DNA of 44,056 nt from Aquimarina sp. RZ0 (GCF_008370685.1 NZ_VTZU01000060.1:1-44056), one strand, 5' to 3'; positions 25,250-35,377 are shown, counted from the first letter of the stretch. Numbers and translations: made by a program. The notes: a model not told the origin generated them from the sequence alone.

Positions 25250-26389
25250 ATGTCAACTAATATAACACCTCAACATTTAGAAAAAATAGTACCGCAAGCA
25301 GAAGATTTTTTACCACTTCTGGGGACAGATTATGTAGAATTGTATGTAGGCAATGCAAAACAGGCATCCTATTATTATCAGACAGCCTGGGGGTTTCAGC
25401 TAATCGCCTATGCAGGACTCGAAACGGGTCTCAAGGACCGTGTATCTTATGTTTTACGACAAGACAAAATAACACTGGTTCTTACCTCTCCATTACAGCC
25501 TGATGGAGATATTAATAATCATATCAATGCACATGGAGATGGTGTAAAAGTTGTAGCACTCTGGGTTGAAGATGCTACTAAAAGCTATCAGGAAACAGTA
25601 AAAAGAGGTGCCGAATCTTATATGAAACCTTCCATACAAGAAGATGAGTATGGGCGTGTAGTATTTTCTGGCATTCATACGTATGGAGAAACTGTTCACG
25701 TATTTATAGAGCGAAAAAATTATACAGGAGTTTTTTTACCTGGATATAAACCTGTAGACAAATCTTATCAGACCAAAACTACAGGTCTCAAGTTTATTGA
25801 TCACATGGTAGGGAATGTAGGCTGGAATGAAATGAATAAGTGGTGTGAGTTCTATGCTAAAGTTATGGGGTTTGCACAACTCGTATCATTTGACGATAAG
25901 GATATTTCTACAGAATATACTGCGCTGATGAGCAAAGTAATGAGTAATGGAAACGGGCGAATTAAATTTCCGATAAATGAACCCGCAGAAGGAAGAAAAA
26001 AATCTCAAATAGAAGAATACATCGACTTTTATAATGGTGCCGGCGTACAACATATAGCATTAGCTACAGACAATATAATAGAAACCGTTTCTGAACTTCA
26101 AGCCCGTGGAGTAGAATTTCTTACAATCCCCGCTTCATATTATGAAACAGTACTGGAAAGAGTCGGAGAAATTGATGAAGACCTCGAACCATTAAAAAAA
26201 CTTGGGATTCTTATCGATCGTGATGATGAAGGATATTTGTTACAAATTTTTACTAAACCCGTTTTGGATCGACCAACTATGTTTTTTGAAATTATACAAC
26301 GTAAAGGGGCTCAATCTTTTGGAAAAGGTAATTTTAAAGCGCTGTTTGAAGCTATCGAAAGAGAACAAAAAGAACGAGGTACATTATAA
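25250..26389 (+). CDS. hppD: 4-hydroxyphenylpyruvate dioxygenase
   Basis: Turns 4-hydroxyphenylpyruvate into homogentisate, the step before the upstream HmgA. The 379-residue length is normal. The two vicinal-oxygen-chelate halves are visible. Iron ligands are expected at the His of LKFIDHMVGNV (about residue 184), the His of VQHIALATDNI (about 267) and the Glu of FFEIIQRKGAQSFGKGN (about 345). The C-terminal gating helix FKALFEAIEREQKERGTL is intact. It is same-strand with hmgA, but the 210-base gap with an inverted repeat allows separate control. Confidence 0.96.
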   Translation: MSTNITPQHLEKIVPQAEDFLPLLGTDYVELYVGNAKQASYYYQTAWGFQLIAYAGLETGLKDRVSYVLRQDKITLVLTSPLQPDGDINNHINAHGDGVKVVALWVEDATKSYQETVKRGAESYMKPSIQEDEYGRVVFSGIHTYGETVHVFIERKNYTGVFLPGYKPVDKSYQTKTTGLKFIDHMVGNVGWNEMNKWCEFYAKVMGFAQLVSFDDKDISTEYTALMSKVMSNGNGRIKFPINEPAEGRKKSQIEEYIDFYNGAGVQHIALATDNIIETVSELQARGVEFLTIPASYYETVLERVGEIDEDLEPLKKLGILIDRDDEGYLLQIFTKPVLDRPTMFFEIIQRKGAQSFGKGNFKALFEAIEREQKERGTL

Positions 26390-26510
26390 TAGAAACTTAA
26401 AAAACTTTTTTTAAGACTAAAAAATTGCTGTCTTATTATCAGAATTCACTAAAAAAAGAGGGTTAATTATTATTTTTTTGTTAAAAATCGCAATAAAAAA
26501 ACGTTTTCGT

Positions 26511-26542
26511 TTGATAATTATTCAAAAAAAAGTGTATTTTTG
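26511..26542 (+). promoter_or_regulatory. Promoter of a candidate small RNA
   Basis: TTG (26511-26513), 21 bases, then TATTTTTG (26535-26542) gives a good flavobacterial -33/-7 pair. The next start codon on this strand is 240 bases away, beyond a terminator. Confidence 0.55.
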
Positions 26543-26548
26543 TTACAT

Positions 26549-26653
26549 AGGCGGAGTGGTTACCGCTTATACCAAAAACAATAATTATTCTCATAATTTA
26601 AGTTTTTAGTTGGTTAATAAAAGTAAAAGAGAGCTGTGGTGGCTCTCTTTTTT
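26549..26653 (+). ncRNA. Candidate ~105-nt small RNA
   Basis: A promoter at 26511-26542 is followed by a short hairpin (AGTGG / CCGCT near 26555-26567), an AU-rich middle and a strong intrinsic terminator at 26625-26653. No start codon with a useful frame lies between. It sits between hppD and the DUF3108 gene, same direction, within the 397-base gap 26390-26786. It could instead be a terminated leader (attenuator) of the DUF3108-TDO operon. I cannot assign a known RNA family. Confidence 0.5.
26625..26653 (+). terminator. Intrinsic terminator of the candidate small RNA
   Basis: AAAAGAGAGC (26625-26634) pairs perfectly with GCTCTCTTTT (26642-26651) around a seven-base loop and continues into Ts. 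Confidence 0.85.
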
Positions 26654-26786
26654 ATTATTATTTTTTAAAAATTTAGTAATATCATCAATTTTTAACTGTT
26701 TATAGTAAATAGTATTTTTGGAATAGAAGTTGCCAATATCTAAAAAAAAGAAAATTACGTTAAACTAAACAACACCCAAAATAATT

Positions 26787-27563
26787 ATGAAAAAGTATAT
26801 CCTTATACTGTTAATCTTTCTCACAACTTTTTCTTTTGCGCAAGAGAATCATAGTTCTTTTGATACCGGTGAATGGTTCAAATTTAGAATCCATTATGGA
26901 TGGTTCACCGCTAGTTATGCTACCTTAGAAGTTAAAAATGAAACACTTAATGGTATGCCGGTACATCATATTGTTGGGATAGGTAAATCCTCCGGTCTTT
27001 TGAGTGCTTTTTTTAAAGTAGAAGATTATTATGAAACCTATATTGATAAAAAAGAAGTTAAACCTTATCGTTTTATTCGCAAAATAAATGAAGGCGGACA
27101 TACAAAAAACATAGAGATTAATTTTGATCACCAAAAAAAAGAAGCTTTTGTAATAGATAAAAAACATAAAACCAAAAACACATTTGCCACTAAGTCCAAT
27201 GTACAGGACATGATGTCTTCTTTTTACTTCTTAAGAAATAATATTAACGTATCTTCGCTAAAGAAAGGAGACGAGCAATTTGTCAACATGTTTTTTGACA
27301 ATGAGAACTACTTATTTAAATTGAGATTTCTTGGTAGAGAAACTATTAAAACGAAAGTAGGAAAGATTAGTTGTCTCAAATTTCGCCCTTATGTACAAGC
27401 AGAAAGAGTCTTTAAGGAAGAAGAAAGTTTAACCGTATGGGTTAGTGATGATGATAATCGTATGCCTGTAAAAATTAAAGCTGACATTCTTGTTGGTTCT
27501 ATAGAAGCAGATCTGGATGCTTTTAAAGGTCTTAAGCATCCCTTTAAAATTGTTATAGATTAA
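26787..27563 (+). CDS. Exported DUF3108-family protein
   Basis: A 258-residue protein with a signal peptide (about 1-18, ending SFAQ) and the DUF3108 pattern: GEWFKFRIHYGWFTASYATL near the start, the FFKVEDYYETYID strand pair, and a C-terminal LTVWVSDDDNRMPVKIKA strand. Members are predicted periplasmic beta-rich proteins of unknown function. The stop overlaps the next gene's ATG (TAATG), so translation is coupled to the tryptophan dioxygenase gene; this order is one I associate with flavobacteria. Confidence 0.88.
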   Translation: MKKYILILLIFLTTFSFAQENHSSFDTGEWFKFRIHYGWFTASYATLEVKNETLNGMPVHHIVGIGKSSGLLSAFFKVEDYYETYIDKKEVKPYRFIRKINEGGHTKNIEINFDHQKKEAFVIDKKHKTKNTFATKSNVQDMMSSFYFLRNNINVSSLKKGDEQFVNMFFDNENYLFKLRFLGRETIKTKVGKISCLKFRPYVQAERVFKEEESLTVWVSDDDNRMPVKIKADILVGSIEADLDAFKGLKHPFKIVID

Positions 27564-28528
27564 TGGATGAATCCGTAAAACCCGAAATTGCAGAAAAAAT
27601 AAGGCAATTAGAAAAAAAATTCAAAAATTCCGGTCAGGATCTGGGATCTTATTTAGATGGTTTGTTACATGATAGATATCTAACTTATTGGGATTATATC
27701 CATCTGGACACTCTACTTAGCTTACAGATACCCAGAACACATTTCCCAGATGAGGAAATCTTTATAACGTACCATCAGATTACAGAGCTTTATTTTAAAC
27801 TGATTATCCATGAGCTTAAACAGATAATCGATGATAAATTACAAACTGCAGAATTTTTTACATCTAAGCTCGATAGGGTAAATAGATATTTTAGAGTACT
27901 CATAGATTCCTTTGATGTGATGATTAAGGGAATGGATAGAGAACAATTTCTGAAATACAGAATGTCTCTCCTTCCTGCCAGTGGTTTTCAATCTGTACAA
28001 TTCAGGATGATAGAAATTTATGCCACTCCTCTTGTTAATTTAGTGAATTCTAAAGAAAAAGACACCTTTTCTGAAGGGGATATACTTGAGGACATATATG
28101 AACATTTGTACTGGAAATCAGGCGCTACCGATATAGAAACAGGAGAAAAAACACTAACTCTTAAGCAATTTGAGTATCGTTACACACCCAGAATGATGCG
28201 TATTGCCCACCAGGTAAAACATAGCACAATCTATCATAAATACTTAGAACTTCCAGAAAAAGAACAAAATAATGTGCACCTTATTAATGCATTACGTACT
28301 TTTGACTCTAATGTGAATATTAACTGGTTATTAATGCATATGGGAGCGGCGTATAGATATCTTAATAAAAATAGAGGTCAAGTATTAGCCACAGGAGGAA
28401 CTAACTGGAAAAGTTTTTTACCGCCAAGTTTTCAAAAGATTATCTTTTTCCCTAATCTTTGGAGTGCAGAAGAAAAAGAAAACTGGGGACAGCAATGGGT
28501 TACCCATCAATTTAATACCGCAAAATAA
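27563..28528 (+). CDS. Tryptophan 2,3-dioxygenase
   Basis: Haem enzyme that opens tryptophan to N-formylkynurenine, the first step of the kynurenine route. The 321-residue all-helical protein shows DGLLHDRYLTYWDYIHLDTLL with FITYHQITELYFKLIIHELK. It also has SGFQSVQFRMIEIY, the R-x-x-H region with HMGAAYRYL, and the TGGTNWKSFLPPSFQ substrate/propionate loop. It is longer than the ~280-residue proteobacterial form because of middle and end extensions usual in Bacteroidota. It is coupled to DUF3108 upstream and 6 bases from the peptidase gene. Confidence 0.92.
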   Translation: MDESVKPEIAEKIRQLEKKFKNSGQDLGSYLDGLLHDRYLTYWDYIHLDTLLSLQIPRTHFPDEEIFITYHQITELYFKLIIHELKQIIDDKLQTAEFFTSKLDRVNRYFRVLIDSFDVMIKGMDREQFLKYRMSLLPASGFQSVQFRMIEIYATPLVNLVNSKEKDTFSEGDILEDIYEHLYWKSGATDIETGEKTLTLKQFEYRYTPRMMRIAHQVKHSTIYHKYLELPEKEQNNVHLINALRTFDSNVNINWLLMHMGAAYRYLNKNRGQVLATGGTNWKSFLPPSFQKIIFFPNLWSAEEKENWGQQWVTHQFNTAK

Positions 28529-28534
28529 AGACAG

Positions 28535-29791
28535 TTGAAGAATATAAGTTATATGCTACTTTTTGCAGTAGTATTGATTTCATGTAAGGAGAAAAAAAAA
28601 GAAGTACAAGTTATTGTTCCAGAGATAACTGAAGAAAAAAAAGCACCGCCAGTTATCAGAGAGTTTGGTTACAATCTCAATGATTTTACTGTTTTTAGAG
28701 ATACTATTCGTCCTGGTGATAGTTTTGGAGCAATACTGGACAGTCACGGTATTGCCAGAGCTAAAGTTTTTGAGATTTCTAATAAAATAAAAGATACTTT
28801 TAATGTAGCGAGAATCCGCGCTGGAAAAGCATATACCCTTCTTAAATCAAAAGACACTACAGAAAAAGCACAGGTATTTGTCTATCAAGACGGTCTTATC
28901 GACTATACTGTAGTAGATTTTAGGGATAGTATTATTGCCAGAAAAAGTGCAAAACCTGTTACGCTGGTTGAAAAAATTGTATCTGGCACTATAGAAAGTA
29001 ATTTATCACAAACTTTTGATGATATGAATCTTAGTTTTCTTGTTGCCTATAAAATGGCAGATATCTATGCCTGGACAATAGATTTTACAAGACTGCAAAC
29101 TGGAGATCAGTTTAAAGTCATCTACACAGAAAAATATATAAATGATACAATTCCCGCAGGGATTGGAGAAATTAAAGCTTCTTATTTTGAACATAGAAGC
29201 AAGCCAATTTATGCCTTTAGATTTCAGGATGATACCATCAATAAAACTTCAGATTTTTTTGACGATGAAGCAAACAATCTTCGCAGGGCTTTTTTAAGTG
29301 CACCTGTTCAGTTTAGCAGAATATCATCCAGATATAACCTAAAAAGAAGAATTAAATATTATGGTAATAAAATCAGACCTCATCGAGGTACTGATTTTGC
29401 CGCACCCATAGGAACACCTATCTTAGCAACAGCAGATGGTATTGTAACCAAATCAGAACGCAAGGGTGGAAATGGTAAATATGTAAAAATAAGACACAAT
29501 GCTACTTATGATACTCAATATTTACATATGAGCAGACAAGCAGTAAAAGCAGGAGAATATGTACGCCAGGGAGATGTGATCGGATATATAGGTATGACAG
29601 GAAACACCGGTGGACCACATGTGTGTTATCGCTTTTGGAAAAACGGTAAAGAAGTAGATCCTTTTAGAGAAGATCTTCCTGCATCAAAACCACTAAATGA
29701 TAGCCTTAGACCTGCTTTTTTTAAACATATAAAACCTCTAAAAACAAAATTAGACAGTATCATTTTTAAATCTAAACAAGAAATATTATAA
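28535..29791 (+). CDS. M23-family metallopeptidase, lipoprotein
   Basis: A 418-residue envelope peptidase that probably cuts peptidoglycan cross-bridges. TTG is the start because it puts a lipoprotein signal in frame (lipobox VLISC, Cys17). An N-terminal OapA/LysM-like segment (about 45-150) is followed by an M23 domain (about 280-390). The zinc-site motifs are HRGTDFAAP, QYLHMS and HVCYRFW, all present. Neighbours are 6 and 3 bases away, so it lies within the DUF3108-TDO-M23-pgi operon. Confidence 0.92.
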   Translation: MKNISYMLLFAVVLISCKEKKKEVQVIVPEITEEKKAPPVIREFGYNLNDFTVFRDTIRPGDSFGAILDSHGIARAKVFEISNKIKDTFNVARIRAGKAYTLLKSKDTTEKAQVFVYQDGLIDYTVVDFRDSIIARKSAKPVTLVEKIVSGTIESNLSQTFDDMNLSFLVAYKMADIYAWTIDFTRLQTGDQFKVIYTEKYINDTIPAGIGEIKASYFEHRSKPIYAFRFQDDTINKTSDFFDDEANNLRRAFLSAPVQFSRISSRYNLKRRIKYYGNKIRPHRGTDFAAPIGTPILATADGIVTKSERKGGNGKYVKIRHNATYDTQYLHMSRQAVKAGEYVRQGDVIGYIGMTGNTGGPHVCYRFWKNGKEVDPFREDLPASKPLNDSLRPAFFKHIKPLKTKLDSIIFKSKQEIL

Positions 29792-29794
29792 CTA

Positions 29795-31432
29795 ATGGCA
29801 CTACCAACTATAAATCCTACCACCACAAAATCCTGGGAAGCATTACAAAACCATTTTAAAAATATTAAGGACACGCATCTGAAAGATCTTTTTTTGCAAT
29901 CACCGGATCGTGCAGATACTTTTGCCATTAAATGGAATGACTTTTATGTCGATTATTCTAAAAATAGGATAGATGAAACGACAAAAAAACTCCTAATCGA
30001 TCTAGCCAGAGAGGTAAAACTTGATGAAGCAATCCATAGTTATTTTACTGGAGAGGCTATTAACGCTACCGAAGAAAGATCCGTATTACATACGGCATTA
30101 AGAACTCCTTCAAACAATACGGTACTATTGGATAGTAAAAACGTAATCCCAGAAGTTACTGCTGTAAAAAATAAGATCAAAGCTTTCTGTGATAAAGTTA
30201 TCGGTGGAGAGCTAAAAGGCTACACTGGCAAACCTTTTACTGATATTGTAAATATAGGTATTGGAGGCTCAGATCTTGGTCCCGCCATGATTACCGAATC
30301 CTTAGCATACTATAAAAATCATCTCAAGGTACATTTTATTTCTAATGTAGATGGTGATCACGTACATCAACACCTAAAAGATCTGAATCATGAAACTACC
30401 CTATTTGTAGTCGTATCTAAAACCTTCTCCACACAAGAAACATTATCTAATGCAACGACAGCCAGAAGTTGGTTTACTAAACGTGCATCTCAAGAAGCAG
30501 TAGGCAAACACTTTGTAGCGGTATCCAGTAATATTCCTAATGTAACCAAATTCGGGATTGCAGAAGAAAATATTTTCCCACTCTGGGATTGGGTAGGAGG
30601 ACGTTTCTCCCTATGGAGTGCGGTAGGACTATCTATAAGCTTATCAGTAGGATATAAGAACTTCGAAGCCTTACTAGAAGGAGCTCACGAAATGGATGAG
30701 CATTTTAGAACCGCAAATTTTGAAGACAATATTCCAGTGATTTTAGGAATGCTCAGCATCTGGTACAATAACTTTTTTGGAGCAGAAAGCGAAGCAATAA
30801 TACCATATTCTCAATACCTTCATAGATTGCCTGCATATCTGCAACAAGGTATTATGGAAAGTAACGGAAAAAGTGTTGACCGCAATGGAAATCCTGTTGA
30901 TTATCAAACGGGCACCATAATCTGGGGAGAATCTGGTACGAATGCACAGCATGCATTCTTTCAGCTAATCCATCAGGGAACAAAGCTAATCCCGGCAGAA
31001 TTTATTGGATTTAAGCACTCCTTATTCGCAGATAAAGATCATCAGGATAAATTAATGGCCAACTTCTTTGCACAGACAGAAGCCTTAATGAACGGAAAAA
31101 CTGAAACTGAAGTGGTAGATGAATTAGCTACTAAGAATCTTTCTGAAAGTAAAGTAAAACAATTAGTCCCCTTTAAAATTTTTACCGGTAACAAACCAAC
31201 TACAACTTTATTAATAGATAAACTAACTCCTAAAAGTTTGGGTTCATTGGTATCTATGTATGAGCAACGGATTTTTGTTCAGGGAATCGTTTGGAATATA
31301 TTTAGTTATGATCAATGGGGAGTAGAATTAGGTAAACAATTAGCTACAAATATCCTATCAGAAATCAAAAATTCGCAGATTTCAGCGCATGATTCGTCAA
31401 CAAAAAAACTGTTAAAACAATACCTGAATTGA
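29795..31432 (+). CDS. pgi: Glucose-6-phosphate isomerase
   Basis: Interconverts glucose 6-phosphate and fructose 6-phosphate. The 545 residues match the long bacterial form. Visible are IGIGGSDLGPAMITESL, SKTFSTQETL, the signature GRFSLWSAVGLS (from about residue 269), the catalytic-Glu region QQGIMESNGKSVDRNG and the C-terminal QWGVELGKQLA signature with its Lys. It starts 3 bases after the M23 gene and is the last gene of the operon. Confidence 0.97.
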   Translation: MALPTINPTTTKSWEALQNHFKNIKDTHLKDLFLQSPDRADTFAIKWNDFYVDYSKNRIDETTKKLLIDLAREVKLDEAIHSYFTGEAINATEERSVLHTALRTPSNNTVLLDSKNVIPEVTAVKNKIKAFCDKVIGGELKGYTGKPFTDIVNIGIGGSDLGPAMITESLAYYKNHLKVHFISNVDGDHVHQHLKDLNHETTLFVVVSKTFSTQETLSNATTARSWFTKRASQEAVGKHFVAVSSNIPNVTKFGIAEENIFPLWDWVGGRFSLWSAVGLSISLSVGYKNFEALLEGAHEMDEHFRTANFEDNIPVILGMLSIWYNNFFGAESEAIIPYSQYLHRLPAYLQQGIMESNGKSVDRNGNPVDYQTGTIIWGESGTNAQHAFFQLIHQGTKLIPAEFIGFKHSLFADKDHQDKLMANFFAQTEALMNGKTETEVVDELATKNLSESKVKQLVPFKIFTGNKPTTTLLIDKLTPKSLGSLVSMYEQRIFVQGIVWNIFSYDQWGVELGKQLATNILSEIKNSQISAHDSSTKKLLKQYLN

Positions 31433-31605
31433 TTTATTTTTTGGTCATAAATTTTTAGCCATTCATAAAGTCTTAAAAATCAAATAAATACATAACAAAA
31501 CTACTTTAAAACCATAAAAAATTTATGTAAAAATTTTAACATTAAGATAAACTTAGATTGCTCAAAGATTTGTTCATTTGCGCCAAATAATTAACTCAAT
31601 TCACT

Positions 31606-34600
31606 ATGATGAAAAAGATTACATTTTTATTTGTAATAATCCTGATAGCAATCGTTGGGGAAACTTTTGCTCAAGGAGTTACTACTTCTTCACTGGGAGG
31701 TAAAATAACAGACAATTTAGGAAAACCCTTACCTGGCGCGACTGTTTTAGCAATTCACCAACCTTCAGGCACCAACTATGGTGTAACTACTGATTTTGAT
31801 GGATATTATAGAATGTCAGGTATGCGAACTGGAGGTCCATATACAGTGGTTATATCCTATGTAGGATTTCAAGAGTTCAAAAAGGAAAATATTTTCCTTC
31901 AATTAGGTCAATCCTTTAGAATTAGTCATCAAATGAAGGAATCGTCCACAGCTTTAGAAGAGGTTGTTATTACTGCTACTAATAATGGCGTTTTTAATTC
32001 CAATAAGACAGGAGCAGAAACAAACATCAGTCAGAGAGAGATCCAAAACTTACCTCAAACCTCCCGATCTATTGCGGATTTTGTTAGAATCACTCCTCAA
32101 GCACAAATTACTGAGGGTGATGATGGTTTTAGTATTTCTTTGGCAGGACAAAATAACAGACTTAATGCTATTTATATAGATGGAGCGATCAATAACGACG
32201 TTTTTGGTTTAGCCGGATCAGGTACTAATGGTGGGCAGACGGGTGTTAATCCATTTTCTGTTGATGCTGTAGAAACATTTCAGGTTCAAATTGCTCCTTT
32301 TGATGTTCGTATCTCAGGATTTGCAGGTGGCGCTATTAGTGCCGTTACGCGTTCTGGTACCAACAGCGTAGAAGGATCTGTATATAGTTTCTTGAGAAAT
32401 GAATCTTTAGCTGGAAAAACACCTCCTAGAAGAGTTGATGAAACTATTGGTGAAGAAAGAGAAAAACTTCCAGAGTTTACCGCGTTGACATATGGATTAA
32501 GAGTTGGAGGACCTATCATAGAAGATAAATTATTTTATTTTATTAATTATGAAAGAGAAGACAGAGAAGTACCACAACCTTTTAATATCAGCAACTATAC
32601 CGGTGATACGAATACCTTAGCGGGAATTCAGGATTTTGCTTCAAGGACATTAGCTACTTATGGGTATGATGTAGGAGGGTTTCAAAATAATACAGCTACG
32701 CTCATAAGTGATAAAGTAACCTTCAAATTAGACTGGAATATAAACGATAGTAATAAACTATCTTTCAGGCATAGCTATGTGAGAGGAGAAAACCTCGAAG
32801 CCAGAAACTCTAACACAAGAAGTATTGGTTTTCTTAACGGTTCAGAAGAATTTATCACTACTACTAATTCTTCTGCTCTAGAAATTAATTCTAGGATAGG
32901 CGACAAATTTTCGAATAATTTTATTTTAGGATATACAAGAGTAAGAGACGATAGAGACCCTTCTGGAAATCCATTTCCTACTGTAAGAATTGTGGATGGT
33001 CTTGATACGAGAAGATTTGATCAAGGGTTAATTTTTGGAAATGAGCCATTTTCTACTGCAAATCTTTTAGAGCAGGATATTTTCACATTAACTAATAATT
33101 TTGAAATATATAAAGGAAGACATACCATTACATTAGGAACTCACAATGAATTTTCTAAAATAAAAAATTTATTTTTTGCTTTTAATAACGGAAATTATAC
33201 ATTTTTAACTGTTGATGATTTCCTCAATGGTGGTCCTGTAGATTTTTATGAACGAAGATATTCACTATCTGGAGGTACGGGTGATGAATCTACTGGTGCG
33301 GCAGAATTCGATGTGTTACAATTAGGCTTTTATGCACAAGATGAAGTGCAGTTTTCAGATAATTTCAAAATAACAGCAGGGCTTCGTTTTGATGTTCCTT
33401 TCTGGGACGATGGCATAGTCAATGATGATTTCAATAACAGGACAATTCCTTTGCTAGAAAGTGCTGGATATGATCTTCAAGGAACTAGAGTTGGAACAGG
33501 TGTAGACACTAGAGTCCTGATATCTCCAAGAGTAGGTTTTAACTGGGACGTAAAAGGAGAACGAAGCACTCAAATAAGAGGAGGGTTTGGTATATTTACC
33601 TCAAGACTCCCTTTAGTATGGCCTGCGGCTACCTATAATAATAACGGAATTACAGAAGGAAGGTCTAGAAGTTTTAATTTTGATGATCCTATCGTATTCA
33701 ATCCAGATGTCAATAATCAACCTGTACATTTACAACCAGGAGATTTAGGTGGAGATATTAATTTATTTACTCCAGATTTCAAACTTCCACAGATTTTTAA
33801 ATCAAACATTGCAGTAGATCAAAAAATTCCTTTCTGGGGACTCGTCGTTAGTGCTGATTTATTATGGAATGAGAATATCAGTACCATACAATATCAACAA
33901 TTAAATATTGAACAACCTATAGGCACATTACAAGGTGCAGATGATAGACCTTTTTATAGTGATGATGACATTGATCGTACTTATGGAGATGTCATTCTTG
34001 CTTCTAACACGGGAGAAGGTAATTCATGGAATGCTAGTCTAACGTTGAAGAAACCATTTTCAAGAGGCTTTCAAGGGCAGGTATCATACTCTTATGGAGA
34101 GTCTAACTCTATATTTGACGGTACTTCATCAAGAAATATTTCGCAATGGACAGGTATTGAAACTGTAAATGGAAAAAACAGACCAGAGTTAAGTCGATCT
34201 GATTTTGCACAAGGGCATAGATTTACCTCTAATATTTCATATGAGTATGTTTGGAATAATCATCTAAAATCTACCATTGGACTATTTTATGAAGGCTCTC
34301 AATCTCAACCTTTCTCATTTATTTATAATGGAACTTTACTAGGTGATAACAGAAGCGATAATGCCTTAATATATGTACCTAGAAATCGTAGTGAAATTAA
34401 TCTAGTTGATACAGATGAATTTACTGCTGATCAACAATGGGATGCTTTAGATAACTTTATCAGTAATAATAGCTATTTGAGAGATAGAAGAGGACAGTAT
34501 GCAGAAAGAAATGGTGCTAGAGGACCGTGGAGCCATATTATAGATCTGCGTTTTGCACAAGATTTTTCTATTAATTTCGGAAATAAAAAGCACTCTATAC

Positions 34601-34845
34601 AGGCAACAATTGATATTAATAATTTCACAAATCTACTTAATAAAGATTGGGGTCAACGCAAATTCATTCCTGGTAGAGTCAGCCTATTAACGGTAGAAGA
34701 TAGTGGTTCGAGAGCAAATCCTGATTTTTCATTTAACCCTGATAGATTTGGAAACAACGAAGATCTAGAAGATATCGTAGATACTGGTCGCCTGAATTCT
34801 TCAAGGTGGCAAATACAGGTTGGATTACGTTACTTATTCAAATAA
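31606..34845 (+). CDS. Oar-like TonB-dependent outer-membrane receptor
   Basis: A 1079-residue receptor of the Oar/carboxypeptidase-regulatory type. Signal peptide (about 1-22, ending TFAQG); carboxypeptidase-like domain (about 28-110, VTTDFDGYYRMSGMRTGGPYTV); plug (about 120-250, with FSISLAGQNNRLNAIYIDGA and FAGGAISAVTRSGTN); barrel to the end in LRYLFK. The ligand is unknown; Oar proteins have been linked to peptide uptake and protease secretion in other bacteria. It is a single-gene unit with a strong terminator and no SusD partner. Confidence 0.92.
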   Translation: MMKKITFLFVIILIAIVGETFAQGVTTSSLGGKITDNLGKPLPGATVLAIHQPSGTNYGVTTDFDGYYRMSGMRTGGPYTVVISYVGFQEFKKENIFLQLGQSFRISHQMKESSTALEEVVITATNNGVFNSNKTGAETNISQREIQNLPQTSRSIADFVRITPQAQITEGDDGFSISLAGQNNRLNAIYIDGAINNDVFGLAGSGTNGGQTGVNPFSVDAVETFQVQIAPFDVRISGFAGGAISAVTRSGTNSVEGSVYSFLRNESLAGKTPPRRVDETIGEEREKLPEFTALTYGLRVGGPIIEDKLFYFINYEREDREVPQPFNISNYTGDTNTLAGIQDFASRTLATYGYDVGGFQNNTATLISDKVTFKLDWNINDSNKLSFRHSYVRGENLEARNSNTRSIGFLNGSEEFITTTNSSALEINSRIGDKFSNNFILGYTRVRDDRDPSGNPFPTVRIVDGLDTRRFDQGLIFGNEPFSTANLLEQDIFTLTNNFEIYKGRHTITLGTHNEFSKIKNLFFAFNNGNYTFLTVDDFLNGGPVDFYERRYSLSGGTGDESTGAAEFDVLQLGFYAQDEVQFSDNFKITAGLRFDVPFWDDGIVNDDFNNRTIPLLESAGYDLQGTRVGTGVDTRVLISPRVGFNWDVKGERSTQIRGGFGIFTSRLPLVWPAATYNNNGITEGRSRSFNFDDPIVFNPDVNNQPVHLQPGDLGGDINLFTPDFKLPQIFKSNIAVDQKIPFWGLVVSADLLWNENISTIQYQQLNIEQPIGTLQGADDRPFYSDDDIDRTYGDVILASNTGEGNSWNASLTLKKPFSRGFQGQVSYSYGESNSIFDGTSSRNISQWTGIETVNGKNRPELSRSDFAQGHRFTSNISYEYVWNNHLKSTIGLFYEGSQSQPFSFIYNGTLLGDNRSDNALIYVPRNRSEINLVDTDEFTADQQWDALDNFISNNSYLRDRRGQYAERNGARGPWSHIIDLRFAQDFSINFGNKKHSIQATIDINNFTNLLNKDWGQRKFIPGRVSLLTVEDSGSRANPDFSFNPDRFGNNEDLEDIVDTGRLNSSRWQIQVGLRYLFK

Positions 34846-34865
34846 CTTTTTTACAACACAGCTAC

Positions 34866-34898
34866 AAACCTCACTCCATTAGAGTGAGGTTTTTTTAT
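34866..34898 (+). terminator. Intrinsic terminator of the Oar-like receptor gene
   Basis: AAACCTCACTC (34866-34876) pairs perfectly with GAGTGAGGTTT (34882-34892), then T tract; 21 bases after the receptor stop. Confidence 0.92.
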
Positions 34899-34908
34899 GC
34901 ATAATGTG

Positions 34909-34916
34909 TACCTTTG
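34909..34916 (+). promoter_or_regulatory. -7 box that decides the start of the next gene
   Basis: TACCTTTG is a perfect TAnnTTTG box between the terminator and the membrane-protein gene. An in-frame ATG at 34904 lies upstream of this box and so cannot be on the transcript; the ATG at 34937 is the likely start. Confidence 0.6.
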
Positions 34917-34936
34917 AGCAAATAAAACACACGATT

Positions 34937-35377
34937 ATGTATGAAGCGATAAAAATTGTACATTCCTATTGGGCTTATCTGGTTGTTCTCGTAGTCACGC
35001 TGGCTACCATCAATGCATTAATTGGTTTTTTCGGAAAGAAAGAATATGCGCCAAAAGATTTTAGAATTTCACTTTTTGGATTGATAGTCACACACCTGCA
35101 ACTACTCATTGGTATTGTTATATTTTTTGTATCTCCTACAATCATGTGGTTTACCGATGGAGTCTCTGTAAAAGAAATTATGGGAGACCCGTTACTTCGA
35201 TTATACAATCTAGAACACCCCTTGATGATGATTCTTATGGTCGTTTTTATCACCATCGGATATTCTAAGCATAAAAAGAAGCTTACCTCTACTCCTAAGT
35301 TCAAAATGCTGGCTATTTTTTATACAATAGCGTGGTTAGTCATGTTATCCAGAATTCCGTGGGCAAATTGGTTTTAA
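34937..35377 (+). CDS. Small four-span membrane protein, unknown function
   Basis: A 146-residue protein from the ATG at 34937, chosen over 34904 because of the promoter box between them. Four hydrophobic segments lie at about residues 8-28, 42-65, 88-108 and 118-138. Conserved-looking features are HSYWAYL near the start, a lone His in THLQLLIG, EHPLMM and SRIPWANWF at the end. The His-containing helices recall haem-binding cytochrome-b-like families, and similar proteins are so named in some annotations, but I cannot confirm haem binding. Convergent with yjbQ, overlapping it by 4 bases. Confidence 0.8.
   Translation: MYEAIKIVHSYWAYLVVLVVTLATINALIGFFGKKEYAPKDFRISLFGLIVTHLQLLIGIVIFFVSPTIMWFTDGVSVKEIMGDPLLRLYNLEHPLMMILMVVFITIGYSKHKKKLTSTPKFKMLAIFYTIAWLVMLSRIPWANWF

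Noticed and set aside
34904..34936. Upstream ATG for the four-span membrane protein
   Set aside because: A perfect -7 box (34909-34916) lies between this ATG and the next, so it should not be transcribed.
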